Below are positions 1 through 11,752 of a stretch of 64,000 nucleotides of DNA, one piece after another. How positions within the stretch are numbered: position 1 is the first letter of the stretch; every line of letters begins with the position of its first letter. Source of the stretch: Blakeslea trispora. Its lineage: Eukaryota > Mucoromycota > Mucoromycetes > Mucorales > Choanephoraceae. Where the stretch lies: assembly GCA_025331445.1 (NCBI GenBank), contig JAIWNE010000099.1:1-64000 (forward strand). Direction: 5' to 3'. The notes beneath the pieces were generated by a model. The model saw only the letters and a list, made by a program, of their open reading frames with translations, did no database searches and was not told where the DNA came from. Position numbers and translations under genes: made by a program.

Positions 1-1005
1 ATTTTGAGGAAACGAACACAATCAAGTCAGCTAATTCTTCAAACATCTCAGTACCAGCATCAACACGACAGAACGATAAATCATTTACACCGGTTCATCC
101 AAAGCTATCAAAAAAGATGCAAACGACTCACAAAGATGTTTCCACAGAAGACATGACTAGCTCAAGCGATGTCCAGAGCCATCTCTCTCATTCTCATGCT
201 GACGATGCCACCTCTGTTTCTACTTTCAGCGAAATAGATGAGGTGTCGATAGAAAAGATGCATGACGAGACAGCCTCTAGTGCTGATCATGTCATTGAAA
301 ATGATAGTGTACCTGTATCACGAAAAATATTACCAAACCTCGATTTCTATGAGGCCAATGTTTTAAATGCCGAATTGCCGTTTGAAGACAATCAGTTTGA
401 CTTTGTGCAGCTGAGACTGGTCACTGCCTGCTTTACTCTGTCTGATTGGCAAAAAGCGATGAAAGAGGCCATTCGTGTGACTAAGCCCGGGGGTTACATT
501 CAGCTTTTGGAGATCGATCATTATACATATAACCTTGGTGGCGAAGGAAGGCAGTGGGAAACTGATTGTAAGTAGTAAAAAAAAAAAAGTATTTCTCACC
601 TCATGTCGCCTTTTTTTTGTAACAGTAATTGAGACTATCAGACAAAAGAGACAAATGGAGCCACGTATGGCATGTTACCTATCCGATCTATTGAAAGCTA
701 TTGGTGCGGTTGAAATCTCTTCTAAACTTGTTTCCATTCCTTATGGTTCATGGGGCCTAGATTTAGGCATACTATGGAAGAACAACATGGAATCGTTTGC
801 TGAATCGACAGCACCTTTATTTAGTAAGATTTTAGGTTGTACAGCTGCTGAATATATAGCAAGATGGCGTGTCCTAAGGGAGGAGGCTGATAAGGAAAAA
901 TGCTTCACCAATTTTCATGCTGCCTGGGGAAGAAAGCCAGATGGCTACAACAGCGAAACTGCAGTTAATTGGTCCCTGTGTTCCCCATTCTGTACAAATC
1001 CCTGA
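1..1005 (+). CDS. SAM-dependent methyltransferase, 3' part (5' end outside window)
   Basis: The reading frame is open from base 3, so the start codon lies upstream of the window. Coding runs to 567, an intron GTAAGT...AACAG spans 568-625, and the last exon is 626-1005. The visible N-terminal ~100 residues are Ser/Asp-rich low complexity. They are followed by class I methyltransferase C-terminal motifs: an acidic stretch ending in LPFEDNQFDFVQLRL (motif IV-like), then IRVTKPGGYIQLLEID (post-motif with PGG turn). The SAM-binding GxGxG loop is not in the window and must lie upstream. The layout resembles fungal Methyltransf_23/25-type enzymes of unknown substrate, the broad class that includes LaeA-like and UMTA-like proteins. 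Substrate cannot be assigned. The low-complexity block appears to sit inside the Rossmann fold, before motif IV. Confidence 0.75.
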
Positions 1006-1439
1006 AAAACACATGTTCAAAGGATATACCTTCATATATCTATATCCGCTTATACAGCTATATACATACACCTTAGACCTCCTATAGAATACCTACACCT
1101 TTCTTTTTTTTGCTCCTGTTTGTTTGTCATTTCCATTTCCTAATGCTCCACTTTTCTTATACTTGCAAGTGGCATCTTACTGCCTCTAATCAAAATGCGT
1201 GGAAAACAGTGTCTCTGCACGACTTGGTGTAGATGAATTGTTTTCCATAGTTAAAACGAACCTTGTCTCTTTTTTTTTGTTTAAAAAGCATTTTGCCTTC
1301 TTTTTAAATATTGCTGACCGCATTAGTCCAAACATATTTTGTTGCATACAATTCAATTATTATATAGGCCTAATCAGAGAAGTTAAAGCATACAACACTC
1401 TATATCCGCTCACAGCTAGCACCTCCTACATGCAGAAGG

Positions 1440-1474
<35 letters not shown>

Positions 1475-2247
1475 AAAAGTGCAGAATTCATCAAAGAAGC
1501 AGATCAGTCAAGAAAGCATTTCTCTAAATAAATGTATTTGCGTATACAACAATGTGAAAGTATAAGATCAATTGATGTTTTCCCCCCCTGGTCATTTTTT
1601 TTCTATTTCATGATTAGTGTTTATTAGAAAGTGTTCATTCAGTACCAGTCAACAAATTCACAATGAGCGCATCTAGCTTACATACAAAAGACTTGGTTTC
1701 ATTCTGTTCAATAGAGCAATTCAGAAATTGCTTGAGTAATATTAAACCTAATTTCCTTTTTTTTTATACAAACAACTGTTCGCATGTATAATTCAAGTGC
1801 TTAAAAAACCAAAAAAGAAATGTTAACTGCTTGCTTGGCTTGAATAAGTCAATTCATTATAAACAGCAATGATTCGCAAAGCTTTAATGAATGAACATGG
1901 TTTCTTTCTTAAGAGACAAAATTGTTTATAAAGAAAAAAGAGTTCATTAGCAATCCGTTGTAAGTATCACATTTTTGAAGTCTTTCTTAATTGTATTAAA
2001 AAACAGAGGATTGGAAAGAAAAAAAAAAGGCGAGAAAGGAAAGAAGAGGGGTGAATGTTTATTAAAAGACAAAGAAAAAAAAAAGGGGAAATTTATCAGC
2101 TGTGCAAAATTGTTTGTTACAAGCACAACAATAAAACCTAAACTTTCTTTTATTACTTTTCTCTTTCTTTTCTTACTATTTTCTCTTGACCCTGCTTCTT
2201 GTTTGACCTCTCTTTTCTTTTTTCTTTTGCAAATTAGTTTTGAGAAC
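1006..2247. other. Intergenic region between methyltransferase and globin genes
   Basis: No gene is supported here. It holds the methyltransferase 3' UTR, a 30-nt T run, and a pyrimidine-rich leader before the globin start. An AAATTAG just ahead of 2240 could be the acceptor of a 5'-UTR intron. Open frames at 1199-1531 and 1975-2247 are low-complexity (Phe/Lys-rich) and not convincing. Confidence 0.6.
1443..1472. repeat. Poly-T tract (T30)
   Basis: An uninterrupted run of 30 T. Length may be affected by sequencing or assembly, as for any homopolymer this long. Confidence 0.95.
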
Positions 2248-3090
2248 ATGTCTGTAAATAAAAAGACCAGCACACCAAAGATCGACCTTGATAAGAAAGG
2301 CAGCAGTGGTCTTCGGGGCTTTCGTCACCGACTTCAACATCCAAAATCTCCTCCTCCTCCTCTTCCGCATTCAGGAACTCATCAGGATATGACAACTCGG
2401 TGCCCAATCATCATCCCAAGCTCTTCATTCACATCTTCATCCATCCTTGATCAAGACTTGTCTCCTACTCAGACACAAATTGATCTTGTCCGTACTAGTT
2501 GGGAAAGGGTGAGTGAGAAGAGACATCCAACAGATGATCGAAATATATCACCCGCTCACGCATTTGGGCTTGCTTTTTATGAAGCATTGTTTGAAATGGA
2601 ACCTACCTGTTGTGAGCTTTTTGCCAATGTGTTTCAACAAGCCAGGGCTCTCACAGGTATGATTTCTTACATTGCCAGAGCACCAGGTGTAACAAACAAC
2701 AATGCTTGTCTAACCGGCTTGGACTCACCACCTGCGACTCCGACTATTCGAGACATCAATGCTAGGAAAAGGAGCGAGGATCTAGATGACTACGAGGAAG
2801 GCGATCCTCAATGGCTGGCTCAACAATTGAGGGAATTGGGTGCAAGGCATTATTTCTATAACGTAAAACCACATCATTTTCAACTTGTAGGCTTGGCTTT
2901 CGCAGTGGCGTTGAAGAAGCGTTTGGGCGATGAATACACTGATGAAATAGGAGAAGCCTGGGTCAAGGCAAATTCATACGCTGCTCACAACATGAAGATT
3001 GGTTTTGAATCTCAACAGGCTTGGGAAGAGGGTATCGCAGTCAACCGATCTACAAAGAAAAAGAAAAAGGCAAATTGTATAATCTCTTAA
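2248..3090 (+). CDS. Globin-domain protein with C-terminal polybasic CaaX box
   Basis: Single exon of 280 aa. The ATG at 2248 is preferred because the upstream in-frame sequence is a pyrimidine-rich leader. Residues 1-70 are a Ser/Pro-rich tail. A globin fold follows at about 72-262: A-helix (LSPTQTQIDLVRTSW), E-helix region with Gln130/131 near the distal position, and the F-helix motif LGARHYFYNVKPHHF with proximal His201. A charged ~45-residue insert separates E and F helices. The protein ends with five lysines (270-274) and CIIS, a canonical CaaX prenylation signal behind a polybasic patch. Inferred to be a membrane-tethered haem globin, acting in O2/NO sensing, redox or NO detoxification. 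There is no FAD/NAD reductase domain, so it is not a flavohaemoglobin. Confidence 0.85.
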   Translation: MSVNKKTSTPKIDLDKKGSSGLRGFRHRLQHPKSPPPPLPHSGTHQDMTTRCPIIIPSSSFTSSSILDQDLSPTQTQIDLVRTSWERVSEKRHPTDDRNISPAHAFGLAFYEALFEMEPTCCELFANVFQQARALTGMISYIARAPGVTNNNACLTGLDSPPATPTIRDINARKRSEDLDDYEEGDPQWLAQQLRELGARHYFYNVKPHHFQLVGLAFAVALKKRLGDEYTDEIGEAWVKANSYAAHNMKIGFESQQAWEEGIAVNRSTKKKKKANCIIS

Positions 3091-4008
3091 ATCACTCAAA
3101 GTTATATTAGTTCTATCCTTATTGCCCATAAGCAATTCACATCTGGAAGCTGAACATCAATCAACATCTTCAAAAAGAATAGGCTGTGAATATCATAGAA
3201 CAAAAAAAAAGATGCACGACATCCCATTCTTTTCATTCAATGAGCAATGATCATATTGTTCATTATGTAGACCAAAAATAGCATACATCTTATTATACCC
3301 AGTCATTCAACCAAGTCATTATCCATGTTTGTTTTTGGAAAAAACGTAAATGGTCACTTTATACACATAAAACTCTCTCGAGCCCAACATAGACATCATG
3401 GGTATTGAAATAAATTCACACTGGACCTTATTGGTCAAAAAAGATGAAGAGAGAAGCTCAAAAAATCCTCCTTAATTCTCCTTTTTACAAAGCTATCCAC
3501 TGTCCATATCACTTGTGTAGTATTACAGTGATAATCAATCATTGATACATATCCTATAAAAATGTTCAGTTGATTGGCTGTAGAAAGGCTTTTTGAAGTT
3601 GCTAATATCAAACAACTATTGGTTGTAAGCCCCTGTTAAGTAAAGCAGGTGTGGTAGATTGGAATTGAAAAAACAAGCAAACAAGCTTTCTAACTGAACT
3701 GAAGCTCAGGTATACCATAAAGTAATACAAACGTCTCTGTCTTCATACTTTTCTATGCCTTATTTAAGAAGCTATATGCGCCAGGTCAATCGTACATCTA
3801 TGTAAGTAATAGTATCTTATCGTTCACTCTAATTGAGCAGACGCAAACTGTCAACAGATGATTAGGTGAAAAAAAAAACCGAATGGAGTGAGAGAAAAGA
3901 TGGTTTAAATTTGATGAGTGACTTCTTTTTTTTTTCTAAATTTATATTTTGAACTCCCTTGGCTACATTAGATTCAAGCTGCTTTTCTCCAACTCTCTAT
4001 TAATCAGC
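3091..4008. other. Intergenic region, globin to bZIP gene
   Basis: About 0.9 kb of AT-rich sequence. No ORF, RNA gene or strong repeat was recognised. It should contain the globin 3' UTR and the bZIP promoter. Confidence 0.6.
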
Positions 4009-5076
4009 ATGGATAATCAACCTATAAGGCAAAAATCAGACTCTCCCTCTTCTGCTTTTAGGCCTATCATGCCCTCAAATACGCCACCAAAAATCTTGCC
4101 TCGACCAGACTCCTTGGCTTTCAACAGCGACCAAAGCTGGATAAGCATGCCACTCAAAAAATCATTAAGTATGCCGTCAATTCTTTAGAGTAGACTTATG
4201 GCAGAAAGTACTGAATTGATCATGATACTCTCTCTAGAAAATGAAAAAGACAAGCTAAAATTGACAGGAGGAAATCCAACAAACGAGTTGCGAGTTCGTC
4301 GCAAAGAACAGAATCGAGCAGCACAAAGAGCCTTTCGAGAGCGAAAAGAACGTTATGTCAAAGAACTTGAAGATAAGATTAAAGAAATCAAGGCAGCTCA
4401 TGCCATTCAGGTCGCACAGCTAGAGAAAGAAAATCAGGAACTCAAATCGGCTTTGAAGCGATTGCAGAGCACATCTTCTGAAAGCTTAACATCACCTAAC
4501 AAAAAGCAAAGAAAGAGATCATTGTCACCCATTGGAGATCAATCATCACCCCCATCTTCGAATAATCAGTCACCCTTACTGTCTTTACCTACACCTCGTA
4601 TTCCTTCTTCGGCCGTGGCGTGTATTCGAGACAAAGACGGAATCTCATTCTGTGAGCGATTGAAAGAAGAAGTATGCTCACGTGCATACAATCAGCTATT
4701 GACTGAGCCATTGTTTGATTCACATGGCTTCTTGAACGAGACAATTGCAAGTCACCCTGTTCCTATTGTTACTACAGATGAGGAAGGCAGAGAACGTCGA
4801 AAATCGGAAGTATTTTACGAGATGGAGCAGGCTTTGACAGATCACTTTCTGCCGACACAACATGATGCCTCAACTCCTCATAAGTCAGACGGGTTCATAT
4901 CCTGCTCTCAAGTTTGGGCTAAAATTTCAGCGCATCCTCGCTTTGATGAGTTTGATGTTGATAAATTGTGTGATGAGATAAGAAAGAGAGCTAAATGTTC
5001 AAGGAACGGTCCTGTCTTTGAAGAGCATGATGTGACAGAAGTGCTAGAAACAATGGGAGTAAAATCAGAACAATAG
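4009..5076 (+). CDS. AP-1-like bZIP transcription factor (Yap1/Pap1 type)
   Basis: Two exons, 4009-4168 and 4238-5076, joined over a 69-nt GTATGC...CTCTAG intron that keeps phase; 332 aa. The basic region (about 79-90, NRAAQRAFRERK) is the Pap1/Yap1 signature and is followed by a leucine zipper to about residue 130. The C-terminal cysteine-rich domain has Cys276, Cys298 and Cys307 in ISCSQVW...LCDEI...AKCS, with the same spacing (21 and 8 residues) as the Yap1 c-CRD. A second cluster, Cys182, Cys192 and Cys200, resembles the n-CRD. Family knowledge: peroxide oxidises these cysteines, masks the nuclear export signal, and drives antioxidant genes. A 36-nt alternative acceptor (4204) also keeps frame but would be unusually short. 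Confidence 0.9.
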
Positions 5077-5484
5077 ACAGTCGATCAACTTTATCTTTAT
5101 TATCGATTTATAGAAACATACCCTTTTGATTTATTTCTTCCTTTGCCTTTTTTTTTTCTCACATCTTAATTGAGAGCAATTCTATTGTCTTTTTGTTCAT
5201 TGAAACACTTAATACAAGCTTGTTAAATCCTTTGTTTTTCGTAGCCTTTATGTTCAAGTAAAAAAAAGAATGCAGTTGTACTAAAAGAAAGTGTATGCAT
5301 AAACAGTTTTTCTTTTCTATCAAATCAAGTATGGCAAACAAAAATTTTGAAGAACGAAATGTCATGTTACACACTTGAATCGTATGCAGGCATTGGATTT
5401 TAATGTAATGAAATATCTTATTCTTGTGTCTTAAGCTACTGTGTTGCTCCTTTCTTTCTGAAACAGTTTTTTCTTCGAGAAGCA
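5077..5484. other. Intergenic region, bZIP to COG1
   Basis: About 400 nt with T-rich tracts. It should hold the bZIP 3' UTR and COG1 promoter. No other feature was seen. Confidence 0.6.
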
Positions 5485-8400
5485 ATGACAAATGAAGATG
5501 ATCCCGACTCTTATCTGATCGAGTCTAGCGTACCTGATGTTCGAGCATTTGAACAGAAAACGCGGTAAGAGCCTCTCGACAGTTTGGCAAGTTTTATGTT
5601 TTGACCACAGCTATCTAGGAATGCTATTGAGACACAAAAGAAAGAGCTACGTGCCATGGTTGGGTAAAAAGAAAAACATCCTTTGCTCAATCTGATCTCG
5701 ATAGCTAATATCCACCTTCTCTTCATATAGAGACAAGTACCAAGATCTAATCTCGGCTGCCGACACCATCGTTACTATGAGTAGAAATGCACAAGCTATT
5801 CAAGCAAACCTCGAGCGAATGCAGTCTACGTATGATGTTGATTCGATAAAGCAGATTGCAAGAAACCAGCTTGAGCTGCAGGACGGAAAGAGCAACCATA
5901 GTAAGTAGACCCACCTGAGCTACACAACCAAACGAACTTAGAAGCCTTCTTCTTTTGTCCGTACAAACAAAAGCTATAGCAGATACAAAGCGTCGATATG
6001 TCTACTGTATAGCTGCCCTTGTCAAGTCATTGGCTGATGTGCCTGAACAAATTTGGCGTGCAATGGAAAACCATCAATATCTTCATGCTAGTCGCTTATT
6101 CATACTAGCCCAACAGGTTCACGATTATCTAGAAGAAGAGAAACAGAAAGCAATTATTGACATCGATCTTGCTTTCCCTGTGATCCAAAGGCAATGGGAT
6201 GCTGTGAGCACATTCAAAGCGCAAATATTACAGCGATCTATACATTATTTACGTATTTCGAAGCAATCAACAGAGGTAAAGAAGAAAAAAAAAACGATAC
6301 ACATGAATGTAATTGGTTTAATATGTAATTACTTTGATCCTACTTTGCTTTAGCATATGGCCGAAAATATGATTGGATTGATGCTACTTGATAACATGTC
6401 CTATAGAGATGTGCTAGAGAAGTTTTTGGAAATGCGAAAAAATGTCATTAAGGATATTACGGAACGCTATACCAAAGGCTCCGATAGTATTGTACATCGC
6501 TCAACACACCAGCTGAAAGAGGTAGCAGCTGTTTCCAAGGCTACAGTAATACAAATTGCAGATATATTTGTGCAACTGGAAGATGATGCCCAAAAGTCTA
6601 TGATTGAATCTTATGTCACATCCTTTAAACAAACATTCCTGACACCTTCTAGCACTAATCACAATAACGAAAACTTCACTAGCCAATCTACTGTCAGTCG
6701 ACTCTTTTCACCTAGCTCAAACACCCACCTAATTATGCGTTTCTTACCTGAATCTATTCAGCAATATCTGCCACAGTTCGATCCTTTAACAATGCTTTCA
6801 GTTGAAGATGTGAGACAGTCTGTTGATGGTTGGGTTAGCGATGTTGAGCGCTTTTTGTGCCATCATCTTGATCAAAGACTAGAAATTGTTGAAAAACATG
6901 CTGATCTAGTGCAGATCCGTACAAATCTATGGGCTACATTAAGAGAGGATGAGATGAGTAAAGATAAAAGTAACAAATGGTGTAGAGTGAATCAGAGTTT
7001 GTTAAAGTCGCCTTGCTCAATCTGGAATAACCTTTACCGGGAGTCTTTCAATCGACATACAAAGCGTCTGATTGATGCCTCACTTCAACTGTTGGTTGAT
7101 CAGCCACAATCAAGTGTCTGGAGTACACTAGTTGATCCAAAAACATTTAAGCCTCGTAAAAGCCTTTCAGCTACCATGCATGTCTGGCCAGATTTGAGCA
7201 ACAAACACCAAGATTTATTTGATTTACCAAATTTAGCATCGGCTGATCAAATTAGATTGTTTGAGACCTCTTTGACAGAAACGGTCCATGACAGAACACA
7301 TAGTCTTTCGGTGCTTCAAAGTGAATTTGACAAAGCTTTGGCGGATATTACAAGAGATCTACAGAGCTATCTATTGAATGGCGACAGTAGGGATGATGAG
7401 TGTTTCAATGTTAAAAGGTAAGATGACTTTAGCCCAATTAACTGATCTACTAGCTCAATTCCTTTCCCCCCCAGCGATACCCGTATGATCAAAGAATACT
7501 TCGAAGACCAATGCTATGAGGCTGTTTTGTCGTATTCCAAAGAAATAAACACCTTATTGCAGCGCATTGCAGAATGGACAGATCATGCAATAGGTAAGGC
7601 TCGCTTTTTGCTCCATGACTTGGTAGACGTAAGACTAATTGGCTCAAATCAAGCAAACAACGCTTCTATCTTCCTCGGTAGACTTGTTAGAAATATAGGT
7701 CTGTTTTCAAGAGAGCTGCCAAAAGCTCTGTCTATTTCCAATGATACATTACCTGCCTTCGAACTTCGGAGTCGGATTGATCAAAGTAAGTGATGTATTA
7801 TCTTTGAGGGCTTGGCTAAACATTCATTTGTACATTCCTCTGTCTCATTAGATCCAAAATACTCTCAGGCTCAGAAAATTCTTACAGATACCTTCCATCA
7901 TTCGCATGATCTGTGGCTTGATTATATACAAAAAGAATACAGCCAAGATCTAAAGACAACGTTACTTTCAACCAAATGGAATGACCAATGCCCAGCTCTT
8001 TTAGTTTGGGATAGTATGTATTTCCCTTTTTTTTTCGTCTTCTCTTTTGCTAACTTGACTATCTTTTTCAAAAGATGTTGAAGTGGACATAAAACTACCT
8101 GTACAATCCACCAATGCTATTGCAAAAGGCTTATACAGTGTTTGCGAAGAATTGCAGCGTTTTAATAGCACAATGTTAGATGATGTAAGTTGCTTTGAAA
8201 ATTAAGTCTGCTAAAAGAAACTAGAACTTATCAACATGTACTTTTATAGGTTATTATGACTAACCTTAGACAAAAAATACAAGATGTGGTGAATCAAGTT
8301 TATGAAACTTGTATTCGTCAGGTAGAGTTGACGGAAAACGGAGCTCTTCAGCTCATGTTTGACTATTTATTTCTTTGCGCAATTCTTCAACAAGACGTAA

Positions 8401-8833
8401 AGCTAGCAAGCAACAGTGTTGTTCAATTCCTCGAAGCCCAGGTAAACAAAGCCATACAGTACCGAGAAAAGTAATTTTCATAGAATTATTCTTCTAGATT
8501 GACCTCATCAACTGGACAAGCTACAAACCTCATTTTAAGCCAAGCGTCAACAAATTCTATATCAAACAATCATTAATATTTGGTGTGTTAACAAATGCTA
8601 ATAATGAAACATACGAGCGGTAGGTTTACATTCTTTTAGAGATATTATAAACAATACTTGGGTATATGTCATTGAGCCTTTTTCTTTTATTTCTTGGGGG
8701 CAACGTTAGAGCAAGAAAAGTCATTTCAAGCCAACAGCAAGGACAACATAACGTACTACCACTAGCTCCCCAGGCCCAAAGATTCACATTGCTTCCTATC
8801 GGGCATTTTGCTTCATCAATACGTACACGATGA
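5485..8833 (+). CDS. COG1: Conserved oligomeric Golgi complex subunit 1 (COG1)
   Basis: Eleven exons keep phase: 5485-5564, 5619-5663, 5731-5900, 5980-6275, 6354-7417, 7475-7785, 7852-8013, 8075-8184, 8250-8441, 8498-8619, 8710-8833; 891 aa. The N-terminus matches the Vps51/Cog1/Exo84 coiled-coil family: charged helix TQKKELRAMVG, then KYQDLISAADTI and the helix around KRRYVYCIAAL. The rest is alpha-helical with no membrane segment, as expected for a CATCHR tether. COG1 belongs to lobe A of the COG complex, which tethers retrograde vesicles at the Golgi and so affects glycosylation. Introns are 54-90 nt with GTAAG-type donors. The assignment rests on the N-terminal family motif and overall length. 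The C-terminal half is poorly conserved in the family. Confidence 0.85.
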
Positions 8834-9003
8834 TTTGGTCAATTCATTAAACTTTAGTAATGCATTTGTTTTGGTTCGTATTTGAACTTCGAGCTCTACA
8901 AATAAACGAATAAACTTGATTCTGCTTTTTCTTTGTTTTTTTTTCTTTAGCATTTAAACTCTTTTTTTTTTCTTGTTTTCTTATACCAACAAGCTGTCTT
9001 GAA

Positions 9004-9221
9004 ATGAAAGCTCAATCCATCCTCTTCTTTGTACTAGTATCAGCCTGTGCTTTTTTGACTCAAGCAGAGGTTCACAGCAGTAAGCGCTTTGTTGGTTTGG
9101 TAAACTAAAGGTATATTAATTGCTTCTTTTCATAGTGTGCTCTCAAAACTTAGTTTGTCCTAAAGGCACAGTTTGCCGCAAAACTGCAACTGATGTTTAC
9201 GGTTTTTGTGAAGTACCCTAA
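9004..9221 (+). CDS. Small secreted cysteine-rich protein (53 aa)
   Basis: Two exons, 9004-9079 and 9136-9221, with a 56-nt GTAAGC...CATAG intron; the junction codon is ATG. Residues 1-21 form a clean signal peptide (MKAQSILFFVLVSACAFLTQA) with a likely cut after QA. The mature peptide of about 32 residues has four cysteines in the pattern C-x5-C-x5-C-x10-C (MCSQNLVC, KGTVC, YGFC), suggesting two disulfides. The gene lies 170 bp after COG1, on the same strand. No family is recognised. The CPKGTVC motif recalls short disulfide-knotted inhibitor or EGF/TIL-like modules, but that is only a resemblance. It could be a secreted signal, a surface-active peptide or an effector-like protein. Confidence 0.7.
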
Positions 9222-9590
9222 TACAACAGAAAGCAATTAGCAACAGCGTAATCAGTTTACCATCCGTACAATTTATGGGTTTAAAATAAACTATAGAGTC
9301 ATGTTGTTTTATACAAGAGATTACCAGCATAAAATTGCTTGATATTTTTTGTCATTCAAATCAACTGGAATGAGCTTTTCTTTTTCGAGTAAAGACAATT
9401 GCTAATAACGTAAAACTTTGAAAGCTCAAAGTGATTTCAGATACTATATACAGCTGTTCTAGTTCTTAAACAAGATTTTGTGATCTAGAGTAACAAGCAT
9501 AACATGTTTCGAAAGGCATTTCTCTACATAGTGTTTATTTTTTGTTTTGAATTTACAAAACTGTCAAATCTATCTGATTTCTTGAAGAAT
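9222..9590. other. Convergent 3' region
   Basis: About 370 nt between the convergent small secreted gene and the LFG-family gene. It contains an AATAAA-like sequence (AAAATAAAC near 9280). Nothing else was recognised. Confidence 0.55.
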
Positions 9591-10676
9591 TTAAATGTGA
9601 TTTATAGCGTTAGATGAATCTGGATTGAAATATTCTGGAAAATCGTCCATATCATCAGAGAGCTCGCAAATATGATGTAAAGCATTAATAGGGTATGCCA
9701 AGTCAATATAGAACGACAGGTTTGCAAGGATGTATTCCTCTTCTGTCATTGTGAGCATGGCGTAGTATATTTCAAGAACAACATAAACGCATATTAGGCT
9801 AGACATGGCCATAGGTACAAGGATTTCTACTGGGTCTAGTTGGTATATTCTGCGCAGTCCCAAAGAAGTTATACAGATAGTGGCAGCACTGCCGACACTA
9901 GTTGTTGATGTGCATTTGTATAAGAATTAGACCACTAATGAGTAATAGTCTTGACTTACATTGGCTTCGGACCTTGGAATAGAAACCGTTTCTGAAACGT
10001 ATAAAGAACATTACTCAAAATCCCAAAAGACGACATAGTAAGAACCATAATGGCATATTCCTCAAAGATTTGTGTCACTAGTTCGAGAAGTCAGTAACAA
10101 TTCTACAAATAACAAAACAATCTATACTTGCCTACACTAGAAACAGTGAACGTCATAAGAGATGAATAAACAAATATGAGAATGTATCGAGCTATATGTG
10201 ATAGGCGATGGTGTTGTGTCCATAACTGCCAAGCTAATATGATCAGTAATATGACTGCTGGAATAAGTAATATAAGCGCCTTATAGCTATAAGAAAATGA
10301 ACACAAGATTCTTTCTCTCTTTCTTTCTTCTCTTTTTTACCTTTGCTGATACCAATGTGGATAATATACAAAGGTTATTGAAAAGCATGTCATAACTAGA
10401 AACTGAATAAATGTCAAGACAAAGACTTTTCTTGTAAAGTCTGAATCATGAAGAAATTGAGTACTTTGCTCACAATATCTTCATATAAACGAAATTACTT
10501 GTTTGTGATTCTATAGAATCCCGGGTCACACTTTTGCCAAACAAATCAAATTCTTGACTAGATCCTTGTTGGTCAAATCGCTGATAAACAGAGACTGAAG
10601 AATACACACTGATAGTTGGTAGCGAGTGTGTTAATGTAGTAGGAAGTATAGGCTTCTTGATAAGCGGTTCACTCAT
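9591..10676 (-). CDS. LFG/TMBIM (Bax inhibitor-1) family membrane protein
   Basis: Five exons on the minus strand keep phase: 10499-10676, 10341-10440, 10138-10286, 9960-10077, 9591-9897; 283 aa. A soluble N-terminus of about 60 residues is followed by RKVFVLTFIQFLVM, the first transmembrane helix and family signature (VRKVY-like). Several more hydrophobic helices follow. The C-terminus MLTMTEEEYILANLSFYIDL is the diagnostic LFG motif (SPEEYIFAAL.LYLDI in relatives). Family members are ER or Golgi Ca2+-leak channels linked to stress and cell-death control. The C-terminal tail after the last helix (ICELSDDMDDFPEYF) is unusually acidic compared with typical LFG proteins, which stop soon after the helix. 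The substrate ion is inferred from the family only. Confidence 0.82.
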
Positions 10677-11752
10677 TTTTCTTCACTACTTTTACTATTT
10701 AACAATGTAAGAAATTAAAAGTCTGTTTGACCTGTTTTCATTTCAGGGCACAAATCAAAGAAGAAAATGATGAGAAGGAGATTTGAAATTTGTTGGAATT
10801 TTGTTTCATAGATGTATATGTTATATCGGCTGCTCAGCAGCAGAAAAGAAAAAGAACTCACCAGTAGATGATTTGTTGCAAGTTCAGTAGTATGAAAAAA
10901 AGATAAGAGGTTCCTTTTCTTAAGCAAAGAAGGTCTGAAAAACCTGAAGGGAATAAATATTTGCAGAAAACAGCAGTCAATAAGTAGGTGTAACAGCAGG
11001 AATAGCACTATACGGGTCCATGTTTGCTCTCCATAGTGATACTAAGTAATCCCTTTTTTGTTTCTCCTAATTTGGCTATTCTAAATAGCTAATAGGTATT
11101 GCTACTTCTTTTTTTCCTTCTAGCTAGCCTTTACTTTCTATTTCTTTAACAAGCCTTATCTAAATCACCAAAAATTCTGCACTTCACTTAAGTTTGCTTA
11201 ATCAGTAGGTTTATTGGTGCAACGATGATGTGCTACTTGGCCAAGGTGAGGGTCGGCATCTATCAATACAGTTCGTATCATGATAAACAATCTGCTTGTT
11301 TTGTCATCTTTTTCTTTTATCGGCTCAAGAGTCAAATGTCTTTCCTTTCTCTCTCTTTCGACGTTTTCTCGTACAAATTTGCGCAACAACAAATTTAAGC
11401 GGATGCAACCAAAATCAACTAAAACTGAGTAATGAACCAAAGGTATAAGTGAGATATCTTCTTGATTGTCTGTGCTTTACTTTGCAACCAGTATCCAGAT
11501 GCTTCAAATGACAGAAACAGTAACATGGTTGAGCATAACTCTTGACAGTACTCGGATGATTTAGCTCTTGGCCTATTTTGTTACTAATATGAGGGTTGTG
11601 GAAGTTGTTACATAAAATGATGTCAAAATCATCTTCTCCGCTTTAAAGCAGGAATGATAAAAGATAGTCAGTTGGATAAATTTGTACTTTTCATTATTCT
11701 TATGTTTAAACAACTCTTTCTTTAATATAGCCGTTGATCAAACATTGTAATA
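10677..11752. other. Intergenic region upstream of LFG gene and downstream of chitinase
   Basis: About 1.1 kb. Open frames at 10715-11008 and 11198-11440 (minus) lack recognisable domains and look like chance. The stretch at 11040-11160 is T/C-rich. No RNA gene was seen. Confidence 0.5.

Noticed and set aside
4169..4188. A 20-nt GTATGC...TTTAG intron in the bZIP gene
   Set aside because: Implausibly short; a 69-nt intron from the same donor keeps phase.
11198..11440. 80-codon minus-strand frame downstream of chitinase
   Set aside because: No homology pattern, no splice-linked partner exons, and non-biased codon use.
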